The position numbers and the translations under genes are program-made. A stretch of DNA of 64,000 nt from Pseudomonas sp. KU26590 (lineage in GTDB: Bacteria; Pseudomonadota; Gammaproteobacteria; Pseudomonadales; Pseudomonadaceae): assembly GCF_026153515.1 (NCBI RefSeq), contig NZ_CP110644.1, forward strand, positions 656,501-720,500. Direction: 5' to 3'. This document shows positions 27,583 to 37,982 of this stretch, piece after piece. The stretch's first letter is position 1, and the number at the start of each line of letters is the position of its first letter. Below the pieces are notes generated by a model that searched no databases, was not told the DNA's origin, and saw nothing but the letters and a program-made list of their open reading frames with translations.

Positions 27583-27993
27583 ATGGAACAGCATTCAGCC
27601 CCATTGAAAGTGATGGTCATCGACGACTCCCGAACGATTCGTCGCACCGCCGAGACGTTGCTGAAAAACGTCGGCTGTGAAGTGATCACCGCCATCGACG
27701 GCTTCGACGCCCTGGCCAAGATTGCCGACAATCATCCCAGAATCATTTTCGTCGACATCATGATGCCCAGGCTCGACGGGTATCAGACGTGCGCGTTGAT
27801 CAAGAACAACCGGGCGTTCAAATCCACGCCGGTGATCATGTTGTCCTCAAGGGACGGGCTGTTCGACAAGGCCAAAGGGCGCATCGTCGGTTCCGATCAG
27901 TTTTTGACCAAACCGTTCAGCAAGGAAGAACTGCTCAGTGCGATCAAGGCCCATGTGCCGGGGTTCGTTGCAGTAGAACAACAACTATCTTGA
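27583..27993 (+). CDS. pilG: Twitching response regulator PilG
   Basis: A 136-residue stand-alone receiver (CheY-like). Phospho-acceptor Asp58 in IIFVDIMMPRLDG, acidic pocket in MVIDDSRTIRR (12-22) and Lys in FLTKPFSKEEL. In the Pil-Chp system PilG promotes pilus extension and cAMP production through FimV/FimL. ATG at 27583 matches the known N-terminus MEQ..LKVMVIDDS. First gene of the operon. Confidence 0.96.
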   Translation: MEQHSAPLKVMVIDDSRTIRRTAETLLKNVGCEVITAIDGFDALAKIADNHPRIIFVDIMMPRLDGYQTCALIKNNRAFKSTPVIMLSSRDGLFDKAKGRIVGSDQFLTKPFSKEELLSAIKAHVPGFVAVEQQLS

Positions 27994-28038
27994 TGCCGGC
28001 CCCCTCGTGCGGGACGGCTGTTTCTATGGGGAAGCACC

Positions 28039-28404
28039 ATGGCTCGAATTCTGATCGTCGATGACTCGCCGACCGAAATGTACAAGCTGACCGGCATGCT
28101 GGAGAAGCATGGCCATCAGGTCCTCAAGGCCGAGAACGGTGCCGACGGCGTGGCGCTGGCCCGTCAGGAAAAGCCCGATGCCGTGCTGATGGACATCGTT
28201 ATGCCGGGCCTTAACGGTTTTCAGGCGACCCGTCAGCTGACCAAAGACGCTGACACCAGCATGATCCCCGTGATCATGATCACCACCAAGGATCAGGAAA
28301 CCGACAAGGTCTGGGGCAAACGCCAGGGCGCGCGGGATTACCTGACCAAGCCGGTGGACGAAGAAACCCTCATGAAAACCCTGAACGCGGTGCTCGCGGG
28401 CTGA
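28039..28404 (+). CDS. pilH: Twitching response regulator PilH
   Basis: A 121-residue receiver with phospho-acceptor Asp52 in AVLMDIVMPGLNG, acidic residues DD at 8-9 and Lys in YLTKPVDEE. PilH opposes PilG, favouring retraction or acting as a phosphate sink. 45 bp after pilG, with GGGGA upstream of the ATG. Confidence 0.96.
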   Translation: MARILIVDDSPTEMYKLTGMLEKHGHQVLKAENGADGVALARQEKPDAVLMDIVMPGLNGFQATRQLTKDADTSMIPVIMITTKDQETDKVWGKRQGARDYLTKPVDEETLMKTLNAVLAG

Positions 28405-28420
28405 CCCCCGGCTGACGCTC

Positions 28421-28960
28421 ATGGCTCAGTCACAAACCGCCTTCCAGCTGCTGCTCGATATCGACCAGCGCTGCCGCTCCCTCGCTGCCGGCCTGCCGCT
28501 GCAGGAAACCCGACAGCAGGGTTGGGGCGGCATTGGCTTTCGCATGGGCGAGCGTCATTACGTGGCGCCCATGGGCGAGGTCGACGAAATCCTCCACGAG
28601 CCTCGCTGCGCGGTGTTGCCGGGCGCCAAGGCGTGGGTCTGCGGCATCGCCAATCTGCGCGGCCGCCTGTTGCCGATCATGGATCTGTGCGCATTCTTCG
28701 GCCACGAGCTGTCGCCCCTGCGCAAACAGCGTCGCGTACTGGTGATCGATTTTCAGGGTGTGTTTGTCGGCTTGCTCATCGATGAAGTGTTGGGCATGCA
28801 GCATTTCAACGAGCGCAGCCTTATGCCGGAAGCGGGACACTACAGCGAACCCCGCGTCGCGCCTTACATACGAGGGTGTTTCGTGCGCGAGCAGGCCTGG
28901 CAGGTGTTCAGCCCGAGAGCACTGATCCAGTCGCCTCAGTTTATGGACGTGGCGCTTTGA
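28421..28960 (+). CDS. pilI: CheW-like adaptor PilI
   Basis: A 179-residue CheW-domain protein that couples the receptor PilJ to the kinase ChpA. The CheW fold is visible from GIGFRMGERHYVAPMGEVDEI through WVCGIANLRGRLLPIMDL and VLVIDFQGVFVGLLIDEVLGM. Its ATG is 16 bp after pilH. A REPIN follows before pilJ, unusual inside an operon. Confidence 0.95.
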   Translation: MAQSQTAFQLLLDIDQRCRSLAAGLPLQETRQQGWGGIGFRMGERHYVAPMGEVDEILHEPRCAVLPGAKAWVCGIANLRGRLLPIMDLCAFFGHELSPLRKQRRVLVIDFQGVFVGLLIDEVLGMQHFNERSLMPEAGHYSEPRVAPYIRGCFVREQAWQVFSPRALIQSPQFMDVAL

Positions 28961-28971
28961 TGCCCACCTCT

Positions 28972-29058
28972 GTAGGAGCCGGCTTGCTGGCGAATGCGGT
29001 GGGTCAATTGCAGATGCGTTGCCTGACACGGCGGGTTCGCCAGCAAGCCGGCTCCTAC
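28972..29058. repeat. REPIN inside the pil operon (GCCGGCTTGCTGGC family)
   Basis: Intact left arm GTAGGAGCCGGCTTGCTGGC at 28972 and intact right arm ending CTCCTAC at 29058. It lies in the 175-bp gap between pilI and pilJ and would form a long hairpin in the polycistronic mRNA. Confidence 0.92.
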
Positions 29059-29135
29059 AGTAGCGGGTGCATGTTCCAACCGTTGACGTTCCCGGCGATC
29101 CTTTCTAAATCGAACATCAGGCGGAGCCCTGAGCA

Positions 29136-31172
29136 ATGAGTAATACCGGCAAGTCACTGGAAGGCGCGCGCAGTCGATCGCAGATCGTCGTGCTGTTCAT
29201 CTGCCTCATCGTTTTCATCATGCTGCTGTTCGTCAACTTCGCGTACCTCAGCACGCAGTCCAACTACGATAAGCAATACATTGGCCACGCTGGCGAGCTG
29301 CGCGTGCTGTCCCAGCGCATCGCCAAAAACGCCACGGAAGCGGCGGCGGGCAAGGCGGCAGCGTTCAAGCTGCTGGCCGACGCGCGCAACGATTTCGACA
29401 CCCGCTGGCAGTATTTGAAAAAAGGCGACAAGAACACTGGCCTGCCTGCTGCGCCCGCTGCGGTGGCCGATGAGCTTAAAGCCGTGCAGGACGACTGGGA
29501 AAACCTGCGCAAAAGCACCGACGTCATTCTCGCCCGAGAGCAGACCGTGCTCTCGCTGCATCAGGTGGCGGCGACCCTTGCCGAGACCATCCCGCAATTG
29601 CAGATCGAATCGGAAAAGGTCGTCGACATTCTCCTGCAAACCCGTGCGCCCGCCAGCCAGGTGGCCCTTGCCCAGCGCCAGTCGCTACTGGCCGAGCGGA
29701 TACTGGGGGCGGTCAACACCGTGTTGGCCGGCGACGAAACGGCGGTTCAGGCAGCGGACGCGTTCGGCCGCGATGCCAGCCAGTTCGGGCGCGTGCTCAA
29801 TGGCATGCTCGAAGGCAACGCAACGCTGAAAATCGTCCAGGTTGAAGACCGCGACGCACGGGCGCGGCTGGCCGAGATCGCCGAGCTGTTCCAGTTTGTC
29901 TCCGGGTCGGTTGATGAAATCCTCGAAACCTCGCCGGAGCTGCTGGAAGTCCGCGAAGCGTCGGGCAGCATCTTTAACCTTTCGCAGACACTCCTCGACG
30001 AAGCCTCAGTGCTGGCCAACAGTTTCGAGCACATGGCCGGTGGCCGCGCGGTGTACAGCTATGGCGGCTACATCCTGGGCCTGCTGGCCTTGGCGTCGAT
30101 CATCCTGATTGGCCTGGTAATGGTGCGCGAAACCAACCGGCAACTGCGCGAAACCGCCGAGAAGAACGAGCGCAACCAGAACGCAATCATGCGCCTGCTC
30201 GACGAGATCGAAGACCTGGCGGACGGTAATCTGACCGTGGCCGCTTCGGTCACAGAGGATTTCACCGGCGCGATTGCCGATTCGATCAACTACTCCATCG
30301 ACCAGCTGCGCGAATTGGTGTCGACCATCAACCTCACCGCTGAGCAGGTGTTCGGCGCCGTGAAAGACACCCAGACCACTGCCACACAACTGGCCGCCGC
30401 GTCCGAACATCAGGCGCTGCAAATCGCGGCGGCGTCCAACGCCATCAATGACATGGCCACTTCCATCGATCAGGTCTCGGCCAATGCGTCCGAATCTGTC
30501 GCGGTGGCCGAGCGGTCCGTGACGATTGCCAACAAGGGCAACGAGGTGGTGCACAACACCATCACCGGCATGGACAACATCCGCGAGCAGATTCAGGACA
30601 CATCTAAGCGCATCAAGCGCCTGGGCGAGTCGTCCCAGGAGATTGGCGACATCGTCAGCCTCATCGACGACATCGCCGACCAGACCAACATTCTTGCGCT
30701 CAATGCCGCGATTCAAGCGTCGATGGCCGGCGATGCCGGGCGCGGATTTGCGGTGGTGGCCGATGAAGTCCAGCGGCTGGCCGAGCGCTCGTCGTCGGCG
30801 ACCAAGCAGATCGAGACGCTGGTGCGCGCCATTCAGAACGACACCAACGAAGCGGTGATCTCGATGGAGCAGACCACCGCGGAAGTGGTGCGGGGTGCGC
30901 GGCTGGCGCAGGATGCCGGTGTCGCGCTTGAAGAAATCGAAGGCGTCTCGAAAATCCTCGCCGCGCTGGTTGAAAGCATCACTAACGCAGCGCAGCAGCA
31001 GGCGGCATTGGGTCAGCAGATTTCCTCGACCATGCTGGTTATTCAGCAGACCACCACGCAGACCACCTCAGGCACTGCGGCCACCGCCCGGAGCATGGGC
31101 AACCTGGCGAAGATGGCCAGCGAGATGCGCCGCTCTGTGTCCGGCTTCAAACTGCCGACATCGCGGCATTGA
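29136..31172 (+). CDS. pilJ: Twitching chemoreceptor PilJ
   Basis: A 678-residue methyl-accepting protein, close to the 682 of PAO1. TM1 at about 16-38 ([22 protein letters not shown]), periplasmic PilJ-type ligand domain to about 305 with helical repeats ([13 protein letters not shown]...), TM2 about 309-331 ([20 protein letters not shown]), HAMP, then the signalling tip [19 protein letters not shown] near residue 510. PilJ senses surface contact or type IV pilus subunits and feeds ChpA through PilI. The methyltransferase gene pilK that follows pilJ in P. aeruginosa is absent: chpA starts 102 bp later. Confidence 0.96.
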   Translation: MSNTGKSLEGARSRSQIVVLFICLIVFIMLLFVNFAYLSTQSNYDKQYIGHAGELRVLSQRIAKNATEAAAGKAAAFKLLADARNDFDTRWQYLKKGDKNTGLPAAPAAVADELKAVQDDWENLRKSTDVILAREQTVLSLHQVAATLAETIPQLQIESEKVVDILLQTRAPASQVALAQRQSLLAERILGAVNTVLAGDETAVQAADAFGRDASQFGRVLNGMLEGNATLKIVQVEDRDARARLAEIAELFQFVSGSVDEILETSPELLEVREASGSIFNLSQTLLDEASVLANSFEHMAGGRAVYSYGGYILGLLALASIILIGLVMVRETNRQLRETAEKNERNQNAIMRLLDEIEDLADGNLTVAASVTEDFTGAIADSINYSIDQLRELVSTINLTAEQVFGAVKDTQTTATQLAAASEHQALQIAAASNAINDMATSIDQVSANASESVAVAERSVTIANKGNEVVHNTITGMDNIREQIQDTSKRIKRLGESSQEIGDIVSLIDDIADQTNILALNAAIQASMAGDAGRGFAVVADEVQRLAERSSSATKQIETLVRAIQNDTNEAVISMEQTTAEVVRGARLAQDAGVALEEIEGVSKILAALVESITNAAQQQAALGQQISSTMLVIQQTTTQTTSGTAATARSMGNLAKMASEMRRSVSGFKLPTSRH

Positions 31173-31274
31173 TGGCCGGTTTGATGACTGTGTTGAAAGC
31201 CCGTTTGATAGCCCCGTTAACGCAACCTTTAATGCACATGAAGCAGCGTCAAGGCACAGGCAACCGGAGTCACC

Positions 31275-34200
31275 ATGGCTGACCGTCACGATTACGTGGC
31301 CCTGGAGTGGGTCAAAGGCGAAATAGCCGAAACCCTCACACACGCCCGACAAGCACTGGACACCTTCGTCGCCCGGCCCCACGACGCCGCGGCAATGGAC
31401 GAGTGCCTTGAGCTCATCCATCAGGTTCACGGCAGCCTGCAGATGATCGAGTTCTACGGCGCCGCGCTGTTCGCCGAAGAAATCGAACAGCTGGCCCTGG
31501 CGCTCAAACAGGGCCACGTTGCCCAGGAAAGCGAAGCGATTCAGCTGCTGAATCTGGCGATGACGCAATTGCCGGTCTACCTGGAACGTGTTCATTCCGC
31601 CCGCCGTGATCTGCCGCTGGTGGTGCTGCCGCTGCTCAACGATTTGCGCAGCGCCCGGGGCGAAAGTCTGCTGTCCGAGACCAGCCTGTTTTCACCGCAA
31701 TTACTCTCTATCCCCGCCCTCGATGCCGAGGCCCTGGCCGAGCGCGACAGCCTGGAGCTGCCCGCGAAACTGCGCAAGCTGCGGCAGACGCTGCAAACCG
31801 CGCTGGTCGGGCTGCTTCGCGATCAGGACGTACAGACCCAACTCGGTTACATGGGCAAAGTGTTCGCCCGGCTTGAGGTGTTGTGCGAAGACGCGCCGCT
31901 TGAACCGCTGTGGCGCATCGCGTCCGCACTGGTCGAAACCATGCTCAGCGGCAACTTCACCAACAGCCCGGCGCTGCGCAGCCTGTTCAAGGACGCCGAC
32001 AAAGAACTCAAACGTCTGCTGGATCAAGGCATCGAAGGCATCAATCAGCCTGCGCCCGACGAACTGCTGAAAAGCCTGTTGTTTTACATCGCCAAGTCCG
32101 ACAGCGAGGCGCAGAAGATGACGGACTTGAAGGACCAGTACGCGCTCGCCGATGCGCTGCCCCACAGCGCCCTGGTCGCTGAGGAACGTGCGCGCATGGC
32201 CGGGCCGGATCGCGACGCCATGCGCTCGGTGATCATCGCCCTGTGCGATGAGTTGGTGCGGACCAAGGAGCGGCTCGACGTTTTTGTTCGCGGAGATCGT
32301 CAGCACGTCAGCGAGCTAAGTGCGTTGCTGCCGCCGCTGCGGCAGATCGCCGACACTCTGGCGGTGCTGGGCTTTGGTCAGCCGCGCAAAGTCATCATCG
32401 ATCAGATGACCGTGGTGCAGGGCATGGCTCAAGGGCAGCGCGCACCCGATGACGCCACCTTGATGGACGTCGCCGGGGCACTGCTGTACGTCGAATCCAC
32501 CCTTGCGGGCATGGCCGGAACGGTCAACCAGAGCAGCCCCGAAGAGAGCCGTCTGCCGACGACCGACCTCAGCCAGATCCACCAATTGGTCATCAAGGAA
32601 GCGCGCATCGTCCTGCAGCAGGCCAAGGACGTGATCGACGCCTACGTCGACGGCGAGCTGGACCGCGCGCGTCTGCAGCCGCTGTCGGAGCAATTGATTC
32701 AGGTGCGCGGCGCGCTGGCGATGATCCCGCTGGCGCGGGCATCCGGCTTGCTGGCCGCCTGCAACGACTACATCACCGAGCACTTGCTGGTCGACACCGA
32801 AAGCCCGGCCGGGTCGCAGCTCGATCACCTGGCTGACGTGATCATCGGCGTCGAGTATTACCTCGAACGCATGGCCGAAGACCCGGAAGCGCCGGGTGAA
32901 CATGTGCTGGATCTGGCCCAGGAAAGTCTCGCCCGGCTTGGTTACTCGCCGGTCCCCGACGCGCTGGATGTGCCGGTGCTCGAAGAAGTCATCAGCGAAG
33001 AAGAACTGCAAGATCTGCATGAGCGGCAGGCATTGGTCAGCCCGACTCGGACCCTCGCCGAAGTGCTGGCCAGCCCGCTGTCGGCGGTCAACCCGCCGGC
33101 GCGCAACATGCCGGCCAGCCTGTTGCCGCCGCCGAAGGGCGAGCAGGGCATCGATGACGAGCTGCGCGAAGTCTTCCTCGAAGAAACCGACGAGATGCTC
33201 GAAGCACTGCGCGAGTACGTGCCGCGCTGGCGTGCCGATCCCGGCAATCTTTCGGCGCTGGGCGAGATCCGTCGTGCGTTTCACACGCTCAAGGGCAGCG
33301 GCCGTATGGTGCGTGCGCTGATTCTGGGCGAACTGGCGTGGTCGGTGGAGAACCTGCTGAACCGCGTGCTGGAGCACAGCGTCGAGCCGGACGTGCGAGT
33401 GCAGCAGTTACTCACAGACGTACAGGCCTTGCTGCCGGACGTGATCCGTGATTTCGCCGAGGACGTTCAGCGTCAGCGTGACGATGTTGACCAACTGGCC
33501 GCCCAGGCCCACGCGTTGGCCCAGGGCGAAGCGGGTGACGTCGAGCCTGCGCAGCGGCTGGATGACGAAGAGGGTTTCGATCCGCAGTTGCTGGAGATTT
33601 TCCGTCAGGAAGCCCACACCCACCTGAACACGGTGAGCCGTTATCTCGACGCTGCTCAGGGTGCCGATGCGCCGGTGTTCAGCAACGATTTGCTGCGCGC
33701 GCTGCACACCCTCAAAGGCAGCGCGTACATGGCCGGCGTCTTGCCGATCGCCGAGCTGGCGAGCCCGCTGGATCAACTGGTCCGCGAATTCAAGACCAAC
33801 CTGATCGCGGTCGGCCAGGACGAAATCGACCTGCTGCGTGCTGCCGAACCCTTGTTTCATCAGGGCCTGGCCCAGCTGAATGCCGACCCGCTGATGCCCA
33901 TCGAAGGCGCTGCGGCATTGATTCAACAGGCGCAGGAGCTGCTCGATGCGCGGCTGGCCGATGCCTTGAGCGACGACAGTAATGGCCTGCGCACGCGGCG
34001 CAATCCGCAGTTGATCGCGAGCTTCCTCGCTGAAGGCATGGACATCCTGCTGGACGCCGACAACCTGCTCAAAGACTGGCGCCAGCACCCTGGCCACCGC
34101 CAGGAACTGAACGCGCTGCTCGACGAACTGACCATGCTCGGCCACGGCGCGCACATGGCCGATCTGCCTCAGGTCGACGAACTGTGCGAAGCGCTGCTCG

Positions 34201-37200
34201 ACCTGTATGGCGCGGTGGAGGAGAGCAGCCTTGCCGTCAGCGAACGGTTCTTCGATGAAGCCGAAAAGGCCCACGAAGCGCTGATCAACATGCTCGATCA
34301 GGTCGCCGCCGGACAGGAAGTTCAGCCTTGTCCCGAACGGGTGAGCGCCTTGCGCGGTCTGCTCGCCGAAGCGCTGGACCCCGGCGCAATGGGCGTTATC
34401 AAACGTGATGGCGATGGGGCAACCCGCATCACGGAGATGGAAGAGGTCAGCGAACGCCTCGCCAAGCCTGTCCAGCCTGCGAGTGATGATTTCGATCAGG
34501 AAATCGTCGAGATCTTCCTCGAAGAGGCGATGGACATTCTCGATATCGCCGGTCCTGCGCTGCAACGCTGGCTCGACGACCCGCAAAACCCGTCGCCGTT
34601 GTCATCGTTGCAACGTGACCTGCACACCCTCAAAGGGGGCGCGCGCATGGCCGAAATCGGGCCCGTGGGCGACCTCGGTCACGAGCTGGAGTCGCTCTAC
34701 GAAGGCCTGCTTGACCGACGTTGCGGTTATTCGCCGCAACTGGCCGAGCTGCTGGTGCACAGCCACGATCACCTGTCGCTGATGCTTGAGCAGTTGCAGC
34801 ACCGTTCGGCGCTGGCCAGTCCCGCGCCGCTGATCGAGAAGATTCGCGAGTTTCGGCAGCGCAACTGCTACCTGCTGCCCAACGACGGTGCGACTCGCAA
34901 CGTCAGGACGATGATTCACTCGCTGGACGAGCGCGATCCGGAACTGCTGGAAATCTTCCTCGAAGAAGCCGACGACATCATCGAGAGCAGCAGCGCAGCA
35001 TTGGTGCGCTGGCAGGCCGATCCGCACAACACGCTGGAAGTCGAAAACCTGCTGCGTGACCTGCACACGCTCAAGGGCGGCGCGCGCATGGTGGAAATCG
35101 TGCCGATCGGCGATCTGGCTCACGAGCTGGAATCGCTGTACGAAGGGTTGTCCACAGGCGCGCTGAAAAACAGCGCACTGCTCAACGGCCTGCTGCAGAG
35201 CGGCCACGACATGCTCGCCGACATGGTCGATGCCGTTCGCGGTTACGAGCCGTTGCCCAACCCGGCGCTGCTGATCGAGAGCATCGCTCACTACACCGCG
35301 TCCGGGGCCGCCCGCGAACCTGTCGAAAAACCTGAGGAAGTGCCAGCGCTGCTGCCAGCGCCCGCTGTTGATCCGGCGGCTGCACAGGCCGAGGCCGATG
35401 GCGAGCGCACCGGCCCGGAGATGATTAAGGTCCCGGCCGAGCAGCTGGAAGACCTGGCGAATCTGGCGGGCGAAACCTCGATATTCCGGGGACGTGTCGA
35501 GCAGCAAGTCAGCGACGCGCAGGTCACGCTGGTGGAAATGGAAACCACCATCGAGCGGATGCGCGATCAACTGCGCCGACTCGATATCGAAACCCAGGGC
35601 CGCATTCTCAGTCGCGACCATCATGTTGATCAGCGCGGTTATGAAGCATTCGACCCGCTGGAAATGGACCGTCATTCGCAGCTGCAGCAGTTGTCCCGGG
35701 CGCTGTTCGAGTCCGCGTCCGACCTCATGGACCTCAAGGAAACCCTCGACACCCGCGCCCACGAGGCAGAAACCCTGCTGCTGCAACAGGCGCGGGTGAA
35801 CACCGAGCTTCAGGAAAGCCTGATGCGCACGCGCATGGTGCCGTTCGAACGCATGGTGCCGCGTCTGCGCCGGATCGTTCGTCAGGTGTCGGGCGAGCTG
35901 AACAAGAAGGTCAAGTTCGACGTGATCAACGCCGAGGGCGAGATGGACCGCAACGTGCTTGAACGCATGGTCGCGCCGCTGGAGCACATGCTGCGCAACG
36001 CCGTCGATCATGGCCTGGAGAGCATCGAGGAACGCCTGGCCGCCGGCAAGTCCGAGTGGGGGCATATCACGCTGAGTCTGGCCCACGAAGGTGGTGACAT
36101 CGTTATCGAGATGCGCGACGACGGCGCCGGTGTCGACTTCGAGGCGGTGCGGCGCAAGGCGATCAAGCGCGGCATCATCAGCCCCGACGCCGAGCTGAGC
36201 GAACACGACATTCTGCAGTTCATCCTGCGCGCAGGCTTTTCCACCGCCGAGACCATCACCCAGATTTCCGGGCGCGGCGTCGGCATGGACGTGGTGCACG
36301 CCGAGGTCAAGGACCTGGGCGGTTCGATGGTCATTGATTCCAAGGCGGGTGAGGGCGCGCGTTTCCGTGTCCGCTTGCCGTTCTCGGTGTCGGTCAACCG
36401 CGCGCTGATGGTGCAGTGCGGCGAAGAACAGTATGCCGTGCCGCTGAACAGCATCGAGGGCATCGTGCGCGTGATGCCAAGCGAGCTGGAGACGTGTTAT
36501 CAATCCGTGCCGCCGCGCTATGAGTACAGCGGGCGGACCTACGAATTGCGTTATCTGGGCGAACTGCTCAATAACGGTCATCCGCCGAAATTGAGCGGCC
36601 AGACACAAACCCAGCCGCTGCCGGTGCTTTTGGTCCACGTACACGATCAGTGGGTCGCGGTGCAGGTGGATGCGCTGGCCGGCTCGCGGGAAATCGTGGT
36701 GAAAAACCTGGGCCCGCAGTTTTCCGCGATACCCGGCATTGCCGGCGCGACCATCCTGGGCGACGGCCGCGTGGTGCTGATCCTCGACCTGTTTGCGCAC
36801 ATCCGGCGCTTTCACGCCAAGCTGCTCGCGCTGCAAGTCGCCGGTCACGCGCCGGTGCGTTACGTCGAACCGGAACAGGCGCGGCCGTTGCTGGTGATGG
36901 TGGTGGATGACTCGGTGACCGTGCGCAAGGTCACTGGCCGCCTGCTGGAACGCAACGGCATGAACGTGCTGACGGCCAAGGATGGGGTCGATGCCATGGC
37001 GCTGCTGCAGGAGCACACCCCGGACATCATGCTGCTGGACATCGAGATGCCGCGCATGGACGGCTTTGAGGTGGTCAGCAAGCTTCGTGGGGATGACGCC
37101 TGGAAACACCTTCCAATCATCATGATCACGTCGCGATCGGGGCAGAAGCACCGCGACCACGCCATGGCGCTGGGGGTGAACGAATACATGAGCAAGCCGT

Positions 37201-37256
37201 ATCAGGAAGCCGCACTGCTGGAAAGCATCGCCCACTGGAGCCACGCCCATGTCTGA
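31275..37256 (+). CDS. chpA: Pil-Chp hybrid histidine kinase ChpA
   Basis: A 1993-residue CheA-type kinase, shorter than the ~2470 of PAO1 ChpA. Candidate phosphotransfer sites in order: degenerate N-terminal Hpt with His49 (IHQVHGSLQM), a second fold without a usable residue (LIQVRGALAM), His670 (FHTLKGSGRM), His811 (LHTLKGSAYM), a threonine site about Thr953 (TMLGHGAHM), His1117 and His1264 (both LHTLKGGARM). The dimerisation and ATPase core follows, N box HMLRNAVDHGLE near 1575 and RDDGAGVDF, then a CheW domain and a receiver with Asp1922. Overlaps chpC by 8 bp. The kinase phosphorylates PilG and PilH. Confidence 0.96.
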   Translation: MADRHDYVALEWVKGEIAETLTHARQALDTFVARPHDAAAMDECLELIHQVHGSLQMIEFYGAALFAEEIEQLALALKQGHVAQESEAIQLLNLAMTQLPVYLERVHSARRDLPLVVLPLLNDLRSARGESLLSETSLFSPQLLSIPALDAEALAERDSLELPAKLRKLRQTLQTALVGLLRDQDVQTQLGYMGKVFARLEVLCEDAPLEPLWRIASALVETMLSGNFTNSPALRSLFKDADKELKRLLDQGIEGINQPAPDELLKSLLFYIAKSDSEAQKMTDLKDQYALADALPHSALVAEERARMAGPDRDAMRSVIIALCDELVRTKERLDVFVRGDRQHVSELSALLPPLRQIADTLAVLGFGQPRKVIIDQMTVVQGMAQGQRAPDDATLMDVAGALLYVESTLAGMAGTVNQSSPEESRLPTTDLSQIHQLVIKEARIVLQQAKDVIDAYVDGELDRARLQPLSEQLIQVRGALAMIPLARASGLLAACNDYITEHLLVDTESPAGSQLDHLADVIIGVEYYLERMAEDPEAPGEHVLDLAQESLARLGYSPVPDALDVPVLEEVISEEELQDLHERQALVSPTRTLAEVLASPLSAVNPPARNMPASLLPPPKGEQGIDDELREVFLEETDEMLEALREYVPRWRADPGNLSALGEIRRAFHTLKGSGRMVRALILGELAWSVENLLNRVLEHSVEPDVRVQQLLTDVQALLPDVIRDFAEDVQRQRDDVDQLAAQAHALAQGEAGDVEPAQRLDDEEGFDPQLLEIFRQEAHTHLNTVSRYLDAAQGADAPVFSNDLLRALHTLKGSAYMAGVLPIAELASPLDQLVREFKTNLIAVGQDEIDLLRAAEPLFHQGLAQLNADPLMPIEGAAALIQQAQELLDARLADALSDDSNGLRTRRNPQLIASFLAEGMDILLDADNLLKDWRQHPGHRQELNALLDELTMLGHGAHMADLPQVDELCEALLDLYGAVEESSLAVSERFFDEAEKAHEALINMLDQVAAGQEVQPCPERVSALRGLLAEALDPGAMGVIKRDGDGATRITEMEEVSERLAKPVQPASDDFDQEIVEIFLEEAMDILDIAGPALQRWLDDPQNPSPLSSLQRDLHTLKGGARMAEIGPVGDLGHELESLYEGLLDRRCGYSPQLAELLVHSHDHLSLMLEQLQHRSALASPAPLIEKIREFRQRNCYLLPNDGATRNVRTMIHSLDERDPELLEIFLEEADDIIESSSAALVRWQADPHNTLEVENLLRDLHTLKGGARMVEIVPIGDLAHELESLYEGLSTGALKNSALLNGLLQSGHDMLADMVDAVRGYEPLPNPALLIESIAHYTASGAAREPVEKPEEVPALLPAPAVDPAAAQAEADGERTGPEMIKVPAEQLEDLANLAGETSIFRGRVEQQVSDAQVTLVEMETTIERMRDQLRRLDIETQGRILSRDHHVDQRGYEAFDPLEMDRHSQLQQLSRALFESASDLMDLKETLDTRAHEAETLLLQQARVNTELQESLMRTRMVPFERMVPRLRRIVRQVSGELNKKVKFDVINAEGEMDRNVLERMVAPLEHMLRNAVDHGLESIEERLAAGKSEWGHITLSLAHEGGDIVIEMRDDGAGVDFEAVRRKAIKRGIISPDAELSEHDILQFILRAGFSTAETITQISGRGVGMDVVHAEVKDLGGSMVIDSKAGEGARFRVRLPFSVSVNRALMVQCGEEQYAVPLNSIEGIVRVMPSELETCYQSVPPRYEYSGRTYELRYLGELLNNGHPPKLSGQTQTQPLPVLLVHVHDQWVAVQVDALAGSREIVVKNLGPQFSAIPGIAGATILGDGRVVLILDLFAHIRRFHAKLLALQVAGHAPVRYVEPEQARPLLVMVVDDSVTVRKVTGRLLERNGMNVLTAKDGVDAMALLQEHTPDIMLLDIEMPRMDGFEVVSKLRGDDAWKHLPIIMITSRSGQKHRDHAMALGVNEYMSKPYQEAALLESIAHWSHAHV

Positions 37257-37740
37257 CACCACCACGCAAACGGCGCGTCTGACCAGCTTGACCGGATTGC
37301 TCATCCCCTTGAGTGACCGGCATCTGTTGCTGCCCAACGTCGCTGTCGCGGAATTGATCGACTATCAGGACAGCGTCGCCGACCCCGCCGCACCGCAGTG
37401 GTACCTGGGCCCGATCAACTGGCGCAACCGCAGCCTGCCGCTGCTCAGCTTCGAAGCCGCCTGCGGCAGCCGCGCCCGTGTCGGAGGCCGCGCCCGCATC
37501 GTCGTGCTCAACGCCCTCGGCGGCCGGCCCGACCTCAAATTTATCGCCCTGCTGACCCAAGGCATTCCGCGCTCTTGCAAGCTGGATAGCCAGCTTAGCT
37601 ACGTCGACGTGCCGCTGGCCGAGCTGGAACTGGCCGCGGTGCAAGTGGGCGAGACCGTGGCGAAGATCCCGGACCTTGTGGCGCTGGAAGAGTGGTTGGT
37701 GGATGCGGGGTTGGTGCAGGTAAGTGGCGCGGGGATTTGA
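37249..37740 (+). CDS. chpC: CheW-like adaptor ChpC
   Basis: A 163-residue CheW-like protein (SLTGLLIPLSDRHLLLPNVAVAELIDYQ at the start, WYLGPINWRNRSLPLLSFEAACG mid-protein). In P. aeruginosa ChpC is an additional adaptor, probably linking other receptors to ChpA. ATG overlaps the end of chpA by 8 bp. The methylesterase chpB, located between chpA and chpC in PAO1, is not present, so with pilK also absent the system lacks its local adaptation pair. Confidence 0.9.
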   Translation: MSDTTTQTARLTSLTGLLIPLSDRHLLLPNVAVAELIDYQDSVADPAAPQWYLGPINWRNRSLPLLSFEAACGSRARVGGRARIVVLNALGGRPDLKFIALLTQGIPRSCKLDSQLSYVDVPLAELELAAVQVGETVAKIPDLVALEEWLVDAGLVQVSGAGI

Positions 37741-37806
37741 CGCTTCACTTGAACCATATTCGCCATTATTGAGGTTCACCGCAGACTTAACGCCTACCCC
37801 TACATC

Positions 37807-37890
37807 TGAGCCGGCTTGCTGGCGAACTAGGTGGGTCAGTGCTACCAATATCGACTGACCCACCGCCTTCGCCAGCAAGCCGGCTCCCAC
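37807..37890. repeat. REPIN with decayed ends (GCCGGCTTGCTGGC family)
   Basis: Left arm TGAGCCGGCTTGCTGGCGAA at 37807 has lost the GTAGG end; right arm ends CTCCCAC at 37890. The loop contains a further inverted repeat, GTGGGTCAGT / ACTGACCCAC. The rest of the 324-bp gap before the Fic gene is plain sequence to 37982, followed by the operator palindromes. Confidence 0.88.
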
Positions 37891-37982
37891 AATTTGATCT
37901 ACGGCACAGGCTCAACTGTGGCAGGCCAAAGAGATGATGGAGCTGCCGGCAATCGACTTCTTCCCAAATCCCGCCTAGACGA

